A stretch of 64,000 nt of DNA from Sitta carolinensis (Eukaryota > Chordata > Aves > Passeriformes > Sittidae), in NCBI GenBank assembly GCA_032173965.1, contig JAVUNC010000005.1:44130501-44194500 (forward strand), read 5' to 3'. The translations under genes and the position numbers were made by a program. A model generated the notes under the pieces. It was not told the DNA's origin. It saw only the letters and a list, made by a program, of their open reading frames with translations, and searched no databases. How positions within the stretch are numbered: position 1 is the stretch's first letter; every line of letters begins with the position of its first letter. Positions 1 to 10,816 of this stretch are shown piece by piece.

Positions 1-1380
1 ACAGACACCACAGCATGATATGCAAATGCAAGGTACAAACCTCACTATGTTATCCTTCTCAAAGATTTTTATAAGTCAGACTCATTATTGTCAAAGTAGT
101 ATTTAAATAATGCCAGAAAAAAAAAATGCTTTCATCTTCCCAATTTAAGTGGCCCTTTTAATGCCAAGTTAACATTATAATGGTTTATCTATGCTGGAGA
201 ATTAAGTTTGTTCTTTCAAGCACAAACAATTTTAAAGGAAAATTTTCACCATGTATTGAAACATGTGATTTTATGTTTTCGTATCTGTTACTTGTACATT
301 AATTATCCAAAACAAGCCTCTCTCATGTCACTGAAGTGCAGATGTAAATAACAAGAGCTGTGTGAGAATATACAGAATTCTAATAACAAAGCAATATGGC
401 AATTTCTTTAATATCTTAAGCACATAAAATACCAGATCACCTACTTCCTTTTTTTCCCAGTTCTAATAAGAAAAACAAATTTGAATTTGGTACTAAGTCT
501 AATTTCATAAACGTTTTCTTCTGTCCCCCATCTTCCCAGTATTTAACCTTTGGTGATACAATTTCCAGTTCAATTAATACAATAAAAAGGGGGGGGGGGG
601 GGGAGAAGTAATGGAAGAATGTCAAACCAGGCTTACTCTTCTGTCTATACCGTGATACCTACAAGAATGTTGCTATTGATCTTCTGTTAAATTACAAAAG
701 AACATAAATTATTCACCAAAATTAAAAAAAAAAAAAAAAAGGAAATGTATGCTTTTTAAACTACTGAGTTTGGATTATAAAACAGCTCCGTTTTGCTCAT
801 AGAACCCAGAACAATGCTAACAACCATTCGCAAAGTGCCAAAGACAGCAATGAGTTTAAAACAACTAGAGCCAGCTACCAAAATTGTTGCAGGAGAGACA
901 AAGGGGATCAAGGTCAGCATTCTTCTAACGCAACAGCTAATCCACTCATATGAACATGGTATTGGCCCTGGTGGGCGTGATAAATTTGCAAGAAAAATAA
1001 AATATACATGATCCCACCTGATTTCTCCCGTCCTTTCGAGAGAACCATTTTGCTCTCACTGGTCTCAAGCCATTACATATGTCTGGGAGGAAGGAGTTCA
1101 CAGAAGTTCGGGGTCAAGACAATGTTCACGTATCCTGTCACTCTCTTACTCAAAGCTCAGAGCAGAAGAACTCTTATGCCACGCACTGAAACCTACATAT
1201 TTTGGGTGTTCGGCTGGGGGGGGGGGGGGACCTGCAATAGGAGCGATGTGTCATACGTGCGGAGGCTGCGAGGAGAAGAGCTGTCAGGAGAACGCTGCCT
1301 CGCTTGAAGAGGAGGAGGCGGTGGGGAAAGGACGGTGACGAATGCAGGATCACCAAAAAATCCGGCAGTGCTCAGGGGCT
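1..1380. other. AT-rich non-coding DNA, probably CDK17 intron 1
   Basis: No exon, RNA gene or recognisable transposon is seen. The stretch holds a G homopolymer (about 590-603), an A homopolymer (about 723-740) and a second G run (about 1217-1229). If the CpG island to the right is the CDK17 promoter and that gene runs leftwards, this is the start of its first intron. That placement is inferred from synteny and not shown by any coding sequence here. Confidence 0.4.
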
Positions 1381-2570
1381 GCCATCCCCGGCTCACCCCT
1401 CAGGCCCAGCTCCGCTCGGCTCCCCTGGCAGCGGGCTCAGCCTCCTGGAGCTGCCCCCCAGCCCCTGCGGAGCCGCTCCCAGCCGCCCCCGGGCAGCGGA
1501 AATCCCCCGCAGCCGGCCCGACCCTGCCCGGGGGCGACGAGCGGCGCTCCCCGCGCCCGGGGCTCCCCGGGCAGCCCCCGGCCCAATCGCGGGGCGCTCT
1601 CCCACGACCACCATCACTTCCCCCTGCTCCGGGGCCGCGCTGTCACCTCACTCTCCGCGACGTCCCAAGCACCGCAGGCCGAGAGCCAACACCCCGCCGC
1701 GAGCCGGACCCGCACCCCTGGGCCGGGAGACAATGAGCAGCCACAACTCACCAGCAGCGCCGAAGCTTCGCGGGTCTGCGGGCGGTTCCTTTGCCCCTTC
1801 TCCTTCCCCTTCTCCTCCGCCTAGGAGCGACCGCCGGGCGCCGAACCCCCCTCCCCTCGCCGCCCGAGAGCCTTCGCCTCCGCCGGCCGCGCTCCCTCCC
1901 CGAGGAAAGTCACTTTATTCCCCGCTCCAACATGGCTGCTCCCCCCGTCGCCGCCGCAGCAGCAGCAGCAGCTTTCTCCTCGCCGCGGCTCCCCGCCGCC
2001 GCCACCGGAGAGCGGCCGCAGGCCGTGCTCGGGAGCCTCCCGGCCGGCCGCTGGCGGTGCCGAGAGCGTCAGCCGAGCCGGGCCGCGGGGGTGTGCGAGG
2101 AAGGGGCGAGCCGAGGCGAGCCGGGCTGGGCTGCGCGTCCCCGCTGCGGGCTGACGCCTCCGCCCGCTCGCGCTGAGCCAGCCCCGCCGGCTCCGGGCGC
2201 AGGAGGGGCCGCGGGCACGCTCGTGCGCCGGCGACACCTGGCGGCCGAGGCGGCGCCGGCTGAGGCGGCGGCTGCGCGGGCAGCGGGGGGGTCAGGGCGG
2301 AGCGCGGGGAATGCCCCGGGCGGGGAGCGGGGAGCGGGGGCTGCCGCAGCCGCAGCGCGGCTCGGGGCCGCCCCTCCGCCGCGGGGGAGCCCGGCCGCGC
2401 CGGGCCGAACGGGGCGCTCTGCCGTTCGCCGCTCCGCGCGGCCCTGCGCGGCCGCCTCCTCCCGCGGGAGGAAGTGGGGCTCATCGGGAGAGGCTCCCGG
2501 GAAGCCGGCCCCGGGGCCCTGCGTGCTGCCGGCCGTCCGAGGGGTCTCCCCGAGCCGTTTCGTGTAGGGC
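1380..2570. promoter_or_regulatory. CDK17: CpG island promoter, probably of CDK17 (leftward)
   Basis: The sequence changes sharply from AT-rich to very GC-rich with dense CpG, which is the signature of a vertebrate housekeeping promoter. It contains a YY1-like motif (AACATGGCTGC at 1929-1939), a short (GCA)n repeat near 1956-1972, and G-rich runs around 2284-2340. In other vertebrates CDK17 lies beside CFAP54 and is transcribed away from it, so a leftward CDK17 promoter is expected here. Open frames of up to 290 codons in the island are GC-rich artefacts with arginine, proline and alanine composition. The island itself is certain; the gene assignment is inference. Confidence 0.65.
1752..2100 (-). 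other. CDK17: Putative non-coding first exon of CDK17 (left end defined, right end unknown)
   Basis: On the minus strand the sequence reads CGGCGCTGCTG followed by GTGAGTTG, a near-consensus splice donor, with the last exon base at 1752. It is the best minus-strand donor I noticed inside the CpG island. From knowledge of the family, CDK17 has a GC-rich untranslated first exon and its start codon lies in a later exon. The transcription start is not visible, so the right boundary is a placeholder. No kinase coding sequence is present. It could equally be the first exon of another leftward transcript. Confidence 0.35.
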
Positions 2571-5500
2571 AGGGTAGGAAAGGGCCGTTTGCTCGCTTCA
2601 TTTTTACCGGTTCCTTGGCAGCGTTTCCTCTTGGGTTTGCAGGGCGATTTAGCTCATCTCTGAGGCATGCCCCTGCTCCCCCTTCCTACGGCTGGCACTT
2701 TAGTAACCGAAGTTAAGGGAAGCCGGGTGTCTCTTTAGATCAGTTCCTAACTCATGGTTTCCGTATTTATTCTTGTGGTATTTTCTTTCCTTTGTCTCCT
2801 GTGTTCACACTCCCCGTACCCTCCCCCTTGTCCTCCTTGTGTTCGCTCTGACAGCGCAAACGGCGCTGCCTTCCTGCGCTTGGAATTTTTCTCCCCTCAA
2901 AGCGATCTAGTCTATGTTTCCTCACTTCTCAGCCCTTTCCAGCCCTAAATTTCTTAGGCTTTGTGTGTTACTGAACGAGACCTAGAAGATGAAAGCTAGT
3001 CTCGAGAGTCAGCTGTTCTGTACTTTTTTCACATTTCCATCACACAAAGAACAAGATCCATCAGGAAGGCCAAATCTCAACTGATTTTAGTGCCATGGTT
3101 TTGAACTTAAAGTACCAGGGCATAGGTGAGCTTTGGCCAGAATTTGGGAAATGGTTTGGGTTTTTTTTCTCTTTGGACATCTGCTGATCCTTGCTGCCTA
3201 CCTGCTCTCTTGTTTTTGTCTTTCAAATTCGGTGTCACGGGGTCTTTTCCCATCTTCACGCAGACCAGGATTATGTGTCTTAGCTTCCCCACACTCCTGT
3301 GGATGCTAAGTGAAGCCAAAACTGCTTCGTTGTGCAGGCAGGTCTGTCCTATGCTGTGTCAAGTACGAGAGTAGAGTACATCTTAATTTTCAGCAGCAAG
3401 CCCCTCATCTTGAGGAACTCTGTGTGCCGCTTATTCGAGCCAGGCTTTCTCCACAGTAGGACCAAGTGGGAGCTGCTTTCACAGGAGCAGTGCCAGCTGA
3501 AAATGCCCCTGCTTCCAGCTCTGTTGACCCTTCCAACAGCACAAGCAAACCAGAACACAGACAAATATGTTTCCCAGTAAATAGAAGTGAATTGCTCTTG
3601 CCTAAAAAAGGAGTGCAAGCATGAAACCACTTCTTAAATGCACAGAAATTCACTTTGCTCATGCCGATGTAAATTTCTCATGAAATCGGTTTACAATAAA
3701 AAGAAGTAACTATGACTCGGAAACAAACTTTCTGTTTATACAGACTAAACATGATTACCAAGGTATTTTTACATGTTTTCAAGATGTAGGATAGCTACCT
3801 TAATTTGCAAAACTTGCGGGATTTTTAATAACACAGAGAAAGCAGACACTCAAGCTTTGAACTTTCTGGTAATGCAAAGATACCTTACAGATCTCCTTTA
3901 AAGCTCAGGACCTACCAGTTCTTGCTAGACCTGCCAGTTCTCCTCATCTTTGAATGCTAACTAGATGATCTATGTTTTGTTTTATCTTATTCGATTTGAA
4001 GGCTATTTTGGGTATGTAGCAACATTAGAAATGATAGTGTACAAGTTTATTATGTGCATGATATGTAAAACAAGTTTTTGAGAGAGCACAGTAATGAGTG
4101 CGGCACATCCATTTATTGCAGCACATTCAAGTAAATGCAGATGTTCCACCTATGAAGTACAGAGAAAAGGTGGGTTGGAAGTTTATGAAGCTGTGTTTTT
4201 ATACATTAAAAGTATCAGTAAAATATGTTTGTTTTACTTAATACATATTCATGTCTGCTGTTGATACTTCTGTTATTACAGGAAAATTAATTATGGCAAA
4301 TAAAGAAAATTAAAAAATGAGCAGTTAGGATGAGTCACCCAAGAAATAAGGGGTCAACACTGATTGCACTGTAATTAGAGTATTTTAGGGTTTTCCACTT
4401 GTCTTGGGGAGAATAATTTGTTAAGAGGAAAGAGTTTGGAACAGTAGTACACTTGATATCCATTTGGCCTTTGTATCTGTCACTACCTTATGACCTCAGA
4501 TGAAGATTTTCACTTCTGGGCCAAAGACAGTGCAGAAGGAAGACAGAGTGAGAGACTTAAGTTTGAAATGTAGGCAGTGGTTTTGATTGATTTATCTCAT
4601 GGGTCTAGTTTTATAACTATAGCTATTGATTTGTTTTATTCTTTAGTGGATTATGTAGCAATCAATCATATTTCCATCTAGCTAACCATGATTATTAATA
4701 TTTTAAACTAGTTTTAAGATGGATTGGCTGGTGAGTGCAATAGGTCTTCTCTCTAATCCAGCAGGAGTGGAATACACCCAGGTTATGTGGAATGAATTAT
4801 TGCTACTGGACAATCTGATGAAATCTACATCAGCCATTAGAATATAAATCCATCAGTAGGAATACAATGCTGTCAGGGGACTGAGATTTCCTGCTTTGAA
4901 AATGAACATTTTTGCTTTACCTCTACATTTCTTCAACAAAAGTATGTAGTTATTTTGTGACAGTAAAAGTATGGGAGTTAAGTCAGTGGAGTTCACATAA
5001 GGGTAGATGGAAACCCTACAGAAACATACGCATTTTTAATACAACGTATGTGGAAAGCAGTTACTTCCCTGCCAAGAGGCAAGCTCAGGATTCTGTGTCA
5101 CTGCATCAGGAGTCAGCGACCTCACAATCAGCCAGCAGTGTGGGAAAGCATTGTGCTTAACTACAAGGGATGTGTTCGTTTGCAGGGGAAAGACTGAAAG
5201 CCTTGGCAGGTTATTCAAAGAGGAAATGATTTCCAAATACAATATTCTGTTTTGAAATGCAATTGTTTTTTTCTATTGGATGCCAAAAATTTCTGAAGAA
5301 TGCAATATCCTCTAACTAATTGTATCTATGCTCACAGAAAAGAAACAGGGCTATTGTTCTCATAGCACGATCTATTTATATATTAGTCTGTGTAGCACTC
5401 CTTTCTGTAATGACTGTCTTCCACCTACATAAAATTCCAATTCATTTAAAATAATCAAATTAAAATAGTTTCTTGCTTTCTTACACCAAGCTGATATTCA

Positions 5501-8500
5501 TATAAAGTGTTTTCCAGGTTACTTGGATTTAGTACAAGGCCTCTAGGCTAAATACAGTACAATTTTATTACCTCACTGGACAACCAAACCCCTTCCTTTC
5601 AGATGAATGAAAGCAGGAAGTAGTAACATGAAGGAGGCACCCCTTGAAAGAAGCAAAAAGTGGTATACTTCTGCTAAGAAGAGCTGTAGCCATTTCTACC
5701 ATGACTTCTGTAACTGGTAGCTGTGCATTGTAGTGCACATTGCACGTTGCTTTAGCTGTGTATATTTCACATAGGCACGTTGCAGAAAGTTACTATTTGT
5801 TCTTGCTTTTGAAAAGCAGGAAAGAGTTCTCAAAGTGAAAATTCTGGGGTCGTCATTTTCTACACTTGAGATTTTCATTTGCTTAGCTATGCAAGTGTTT
5901 GGAGACTGATTAACTGCTGCAGAAATTACTAGAAGACTAAGCACATTATCTGTGCTTAGTTCCTATCTCTATATTACCATTATTTAGCATGTAAATATGT
6001 GTAGTACATGACATGACATATACATATGACATATTGTCACTGTGTTCTTCCTTTATATTGCTAAACCTTTTAGTTCCTATATGTAATGTCACAATATCCT
6101 GTCACAATGCTACTTAAATATTGTTTCTCATTTCCTCACACCTTGCATCTCTAAATTTTGAAGAACATTTATCAGTGACATAGATTATAATTTCAGTGTC
6201 TTTACAATGTCAGAATTGATGCCTTTATATCTGGCATTTGTCTTATTTGTACATAGTATCTACCAGTTGTGTATATTTTTTGGATCTGGAGCACCGTTTT
6301 AGTGGAAAATCTAGTTTCATTGTTTTTTTTTTCTTGACTGTTTTTTTCTTTCAGATGGAGATTCTTCCAGCTAATGTAAATGAAGTCTTTCCATTGACTT
6401 CAGCAAGAGTCAGCTTAGTCCTTGTAGAAGAAAGTTAATAGCATGGAGACAGGATCTTTTTGTACAGTTCTGCCTGCATTTGCAAACAAACACTAGACAC
6501 TCCTTTATTTCTCTATTACTGCTCTGAAAGACAGGACATCCTGCTTCTCAAAACAAAAGATATTAAGCCTACTTCAACAAGGGCAATTACGATACTCAGA
6601 AAATGGTGAGGTATTTTCTGTAGATTGTCTAAAAATGAGGTTTGTGTCTTGGACAATACATCAATTATAAAACTCTAGTCTAGTGAAAGAAAGATTTTTT
6701 AGTGTTTTTTTTTTAATATTTTGTTTACATTTTGTTTTGGAGACTAAAGGTAGTGAAAAGAATTTAAACAAATTGGTGAAGAGCTGCAGGTAATGAAAAC
6801 TGGTTGCTTGTATATGCACACCTCTGCTGCTTGTCCCTCTCATGTACCATTCAGGGATACACTTCTTCCTTTAAGAAACAGAAATTTGAAATGTCAGGGA
6901 GAGAGGCTTCTATTCTCTGTTTCTTTCATGCGGGTTCAGTGTCTCAGACAGAATAGCAAGCATTTCTTTCTCTTCTTCATGGCAAATAAATTGCTTCATA
7001 GAAATTTGCAGTCATTATTCACTGAATTTATTAGAAAAGCCATCAGTGAGTCTCAGAACAAGTGTATCATTGCCAATTTGTACTGCTTAGTGGATTTGAA
7101 ATTAAAGCACAAAATACACAGACACTCGTGCAGTTACAAGACTATAGGTGTCAAACATCTTGGTTTTTCCTTATTGTAATGGTTGCTCTCTCCAGAGTGT
7201 TTCAGGGCTTAAATGAAATTACTTTCAGTCATGACAGCTGCTTACTTTCCTGTAATCCTGTTACATAAAACTGAAGTTTGTTCTAGCAAAGATGGTATCT
7301 GTTCCAGTGAAGGTGAAACCAGATAATTCTCAAGTTTCTCTTTTTAATGTCGGACAGGAAGGTGTAGAGAGACATGGGAATAAAAGAAGTGGAAGCAGAA
7401 CTAAAATCCAATGTAGAGAATATGACGAGTATGAGAAAAGGCACATGAACCAGTGTGCACAGTGAATGCTGGAAATAAAACGAGACACAGGAAATCTGGG
7501 GATAGAATGAAATAAGCTGAGGGAAACAGGCTACTTCAACGAGAACTAAGTACAGCACACATTGTTTCCTGTATGCCACAAGTCAGGGGTATATGAATAA
7601 TGTTCATGTGCAGAGACTTTCTTATATATTCTAAAGATGCCTGTGCATGCTCAGATCAACTGCATTTTGGAGTTTTTTGTGCACTGGCAGCTGGTTGGCT
7701 GACTGCTTTGAAATTTATAATGGCAGCTTTTGAGATGTCAGTAGGAGATAACCTAGGCAAAACAAGCACTACAGATAGAGAAGGGGGACAGGAGGAGAGC
7801 TGGGACAGATGAAAGAGAATGCAAGAGAGAAGATATGGAAAACAAATGCAGGAATTAGGAAGTAAGTAGATGTAGGGCTTTATCTGTTGTTCTAGGCCAA
7901 AGGCTTTTACTGTTTTGCAATCTTAACAACACTAACTATGCAGGGGAGATAGGTTAGAATTGAGATGTTACTTCTTAACTGCCCCAGCTAGTTGCCCTAC
8001 CTTTCTGCAGAAAGTTGTTACACCCTGAGGGAGAGGAGACAGAACCATAACTATTTCCCTGTGTAGTGTGGCAATTAGCTTGAACCACCAGTGAAGACAT
8101 AGAGGCAGGTGAGTCAGATGCCTGTATTTTCTTCTGACACACCTCCTAGGGAGGGTACCCTCTGGCACATAGGAGGGACATAGTGCTGAGGTCTGTAATA
8201 ATTTTTTTTTTAAATTGGCATAGCTAGATCAGTCAGGTTTTCTTAACTAATTTTTGTTGTCCTATGAATCCTGTTTTAGGCAGCCATGTGCATATTTGTG
8301 TGTTGGTGCTAGATTTGAAAGACTCTATCCAAGTGAGACAGAAAAAAGTGTGGCATAAACCCAGAAGAATATGGATGGCAGATCCTATCTGCTCATTGAA
8401 AGAAATTCTTCCTCTTAGGTACCAGTGAGAAATTTTACATAGCTGCATGTGTTTTTAAGATTGACAAAGACAATTGATTAAACTGATATGTAACCTATGG

Positions 8501-10233
8501 GATTTTTCGGACACTGAAAATACCAAAGTGCATCTTCAGATAAGGTTAACAATTTCTACAGATGTAAAGATAAAAAAAAAAAAAAAAAAGAGGTCACTCA
8601 TAAATTCCAGTGGATTTAAGTGTGGAATTCCTCACCAGTTTCTTTTTGTGCAGCTGCTTGCTTTGCCAAATAACTGATTGATCAACTAAATCATTCTCTA
8701 AGTCAAGCACAGCATTTCTCAAGTTCTGTTTCAGCACAGTGTAAAATAATTAGAGCTATAAACAAAAAAGCAGCAGGAATGCCACAGTCCCCCACATATC
8801 TATTAGCTGTCATCTGTAGAGTCTAGCTGTTACACAGAAGCATGTTAAAATTAAATTGTGTGCTTTATTTAACATATTTGTTCTCTCCTTCTTTACTTTA
8901 CCATTCTTCATTTCAAAGCTCTTCACTTCACAACATGGCATATTATTGGTTATGCAGATACTTATATTCCACAGTAAATGGCTGCACAATTTTACTTTCT
9001 TTTTAAAAACAAACAAAAATTCAGTTGGAGCTTTTGTAGCTGCTACATGCATGGCTTTAGAATTAGTCAAGTATTTTGCAGGACAGATAATAATTTATAT
9101 CAGTTTAAAGACCATTCAGAATTTAGGATAAATGTCTACTCGAAATTAAAAAAAAAATAATGAAAAAGAGGAGGTAACTGTGTACTTGAAATTCTATATT
9201 GGTGTGATTTAATCTCATTAGCTTCATTCAATATTTTGTTTTGAATATTATTTTACCTTTTTTATGAGTAATCAAAACAGTTTATTTTGCCCACCAATAA
9301 GCTCTCCATAGAAACAGTTGTATCTTAGGAACATACCAAGAATAGAGTTCAGGGAATACACTGCTTCTGTATATATTGCCTTTAAAGAGCCATTTGTAGT
9401 TGTTATAAGGGAAGGTGAGAGTTTCCTTTCTGCAATTATGGCAAGTGTAGTGCTGCAATACAACACCTCAGTGCTTCCTAGGTTGATCTCCTTACGCATG
9501 AGATACAGGTCATTTCTGCCTCTTATTCCTTGCTCTTCATAGGAGCATATCAGTGAACATGTCCAACTGCTGTCCCTTACAGCTGGGGGGTTATTTTTTT
9601 GTTTTAATTGGATGCTAGTTGATGAACTATGTGAACACTTCTTGCTTTTGGCCCTTATCAGCTAAATTCAAAACTGTTTTTACTACTGTCCCTGTTTGTT
9701 TGAGGGGTTTTTTTTCCATTCCAGGTCTTTCTATATAGAAAAACTTTGAAAATTGTTTTGCTGGTATCACCTTGTGTGGATCCGTAGCTGCTCTGTATGG
9801 TACTGCTTTTCTACACTCCAGATGACTCTAGCTTTAGGAGCTCTCTCATTGTGTTGCCTCTCTCCTTTCTGCTCTTCATGCTTGCTGTAGAGCACCTCTT
9901 TGTCCTCTGGCACCTTTGTTCTCTCTGTCCCTCACAGAGCTGAAGTCATCTGAGGGAACAGTTACGGTGACATTTGAGCTTCTCTGCAGCAATGTGTTGA
10001 TATTTACACTGAGCTGATTATAAGCAAGTTGAGCATATGACTAGATTGTAAAATCTACTTAGTTTAAGCAGTGCTTCACGGGAAAAGAAGCAGGAAGTAA
10101 AGTGATGCAGGGGCTGCGTGTTGCTCCCATGGTTGGTGAGGGCTGTGCCATTAATTTGTCTGGGTAGAAAGGGATGAACCGTGCTTTTCAGCTGATTCTT
10201 ACACTGCTTTGTAGTTCTTACTTGCTGCATATT
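2571..10233. other. Intergenic DNA, nothing recognised
   Basis: Composition falls back to AT-rich shortly after the CpG island. I see no exon with flanking splice sites and coding similarity, no RNA gene and no transposon that I can name. Short open frames are scattered on both strands and look random. An A run lies at about 8572-8589. Confidence 0.6.
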
Positions 10234-10459
10234 TGTGGGGTCTGGCGGGCCCGCCGCGGCGCTGCCGTGGAGGGAGGCCCCTGGGATGGGGAGGCGGGCC
10301 TCCTGAAGAGATAAGGAGCATTGCACAACAACAAATTCCAGACCCCCTAGATAAGGAGAACACTTTGTGGTTACGGAGACCCACAATTCTTTGAGAGATT
10401 TTATGTAGATCTGTTGGAACCCATTGGTTTGTAACCCCCCACACCCACCTATGTACCCT

Positions 10460-10466
10460 TATAAAA
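10460..10466 (+). promoter_or_regulatory. TATA box of the solo LTR
   Basis: TATAAAA sits about 74 bases upstream of the AATAAA signal, the spacing expected between U3 promoter and R-region poly(A) signal. Transcription would start near 10490. Confidence 0.7.
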
Positions 10467-10533
10467 ACCTCTGTACTTGCCCCCAGACTTCAGGGATTTC
10501 TCGTCCCTGGCTTCCCTTCGTTGGGTACTTGGC

Positions 10534-10539
10534 AATAAA
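10534..10539 (+). terminator. LTR polyadenylation signal AATAAA
   Basis: AATAAA lies within GGCAATAAAG, downstream of the TATA box and upstream of a U5-like tail. This fixes the LTR orientation as plus. Confidence 0.7.
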
Positions 10540-10816
10540 GTTGCCCCCTGCGGAATGGCCATACGAGTCCCTCATCTCTCTCTCCCCGTGCTGGCTGTGA
10601 AGGGGTTGCCTTGCAGGATCACTGAGCTGAACTCACTGAGCTGAATTCACTGTAGCCCGCCGTGGCTACTACCCTGCTAAGGCACCCCTAGGCTAGCCGA
10701 GGGAAAGCCACTGGCTCCCTGGAAGGCATTCTCTGAGGAGAGCACCTCTCTGGGGTAGACCCGGCTATCCTGGCCTGATACCTCTCAGGCCCTTCACCGG
10801 CAGAGCCGACATTACA

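Larger units (their letters stand above)
10234..10816 (+). mobile_element. Solo LTR of an endogenous retrovirus
   Basis: The element begins TGTGGGGTCTGG and ends in CA. It has a TATA box (TATAAAA, 10460-10466) and, about 70 bases later, a polyadenylation signal (AATAAA, 10534-10539) followed by a GC-rich U5-like part. The bases tatt flank it on both sides (10230-10233 and 10817-10820); the match extends to catatt if the right end is set two bases earlier. About 583 bases with an intact promoter and poly(A) layout, and no adjacent gag, pol or env sequence, mean a solo LTR left by LTR-LTR recombination. U5 contains a short tandem repeat built on CTGAGCTGAA (about 10620-10650). The retroviral class is not certain: a 4-base duplication suggests class I, a 6-base one class II. 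Its good preservation suggests a fairly recent insertion. Confidence 0.85.

Noticed and set aside
1304..2601. Long open frames on both strands (up to 290 codons) in the first CpG island
   Set aside because: The translations are arginine/proline/alanine-rich in every frame, as expected from high GC with few stop codons. No domain or splice context supports them.
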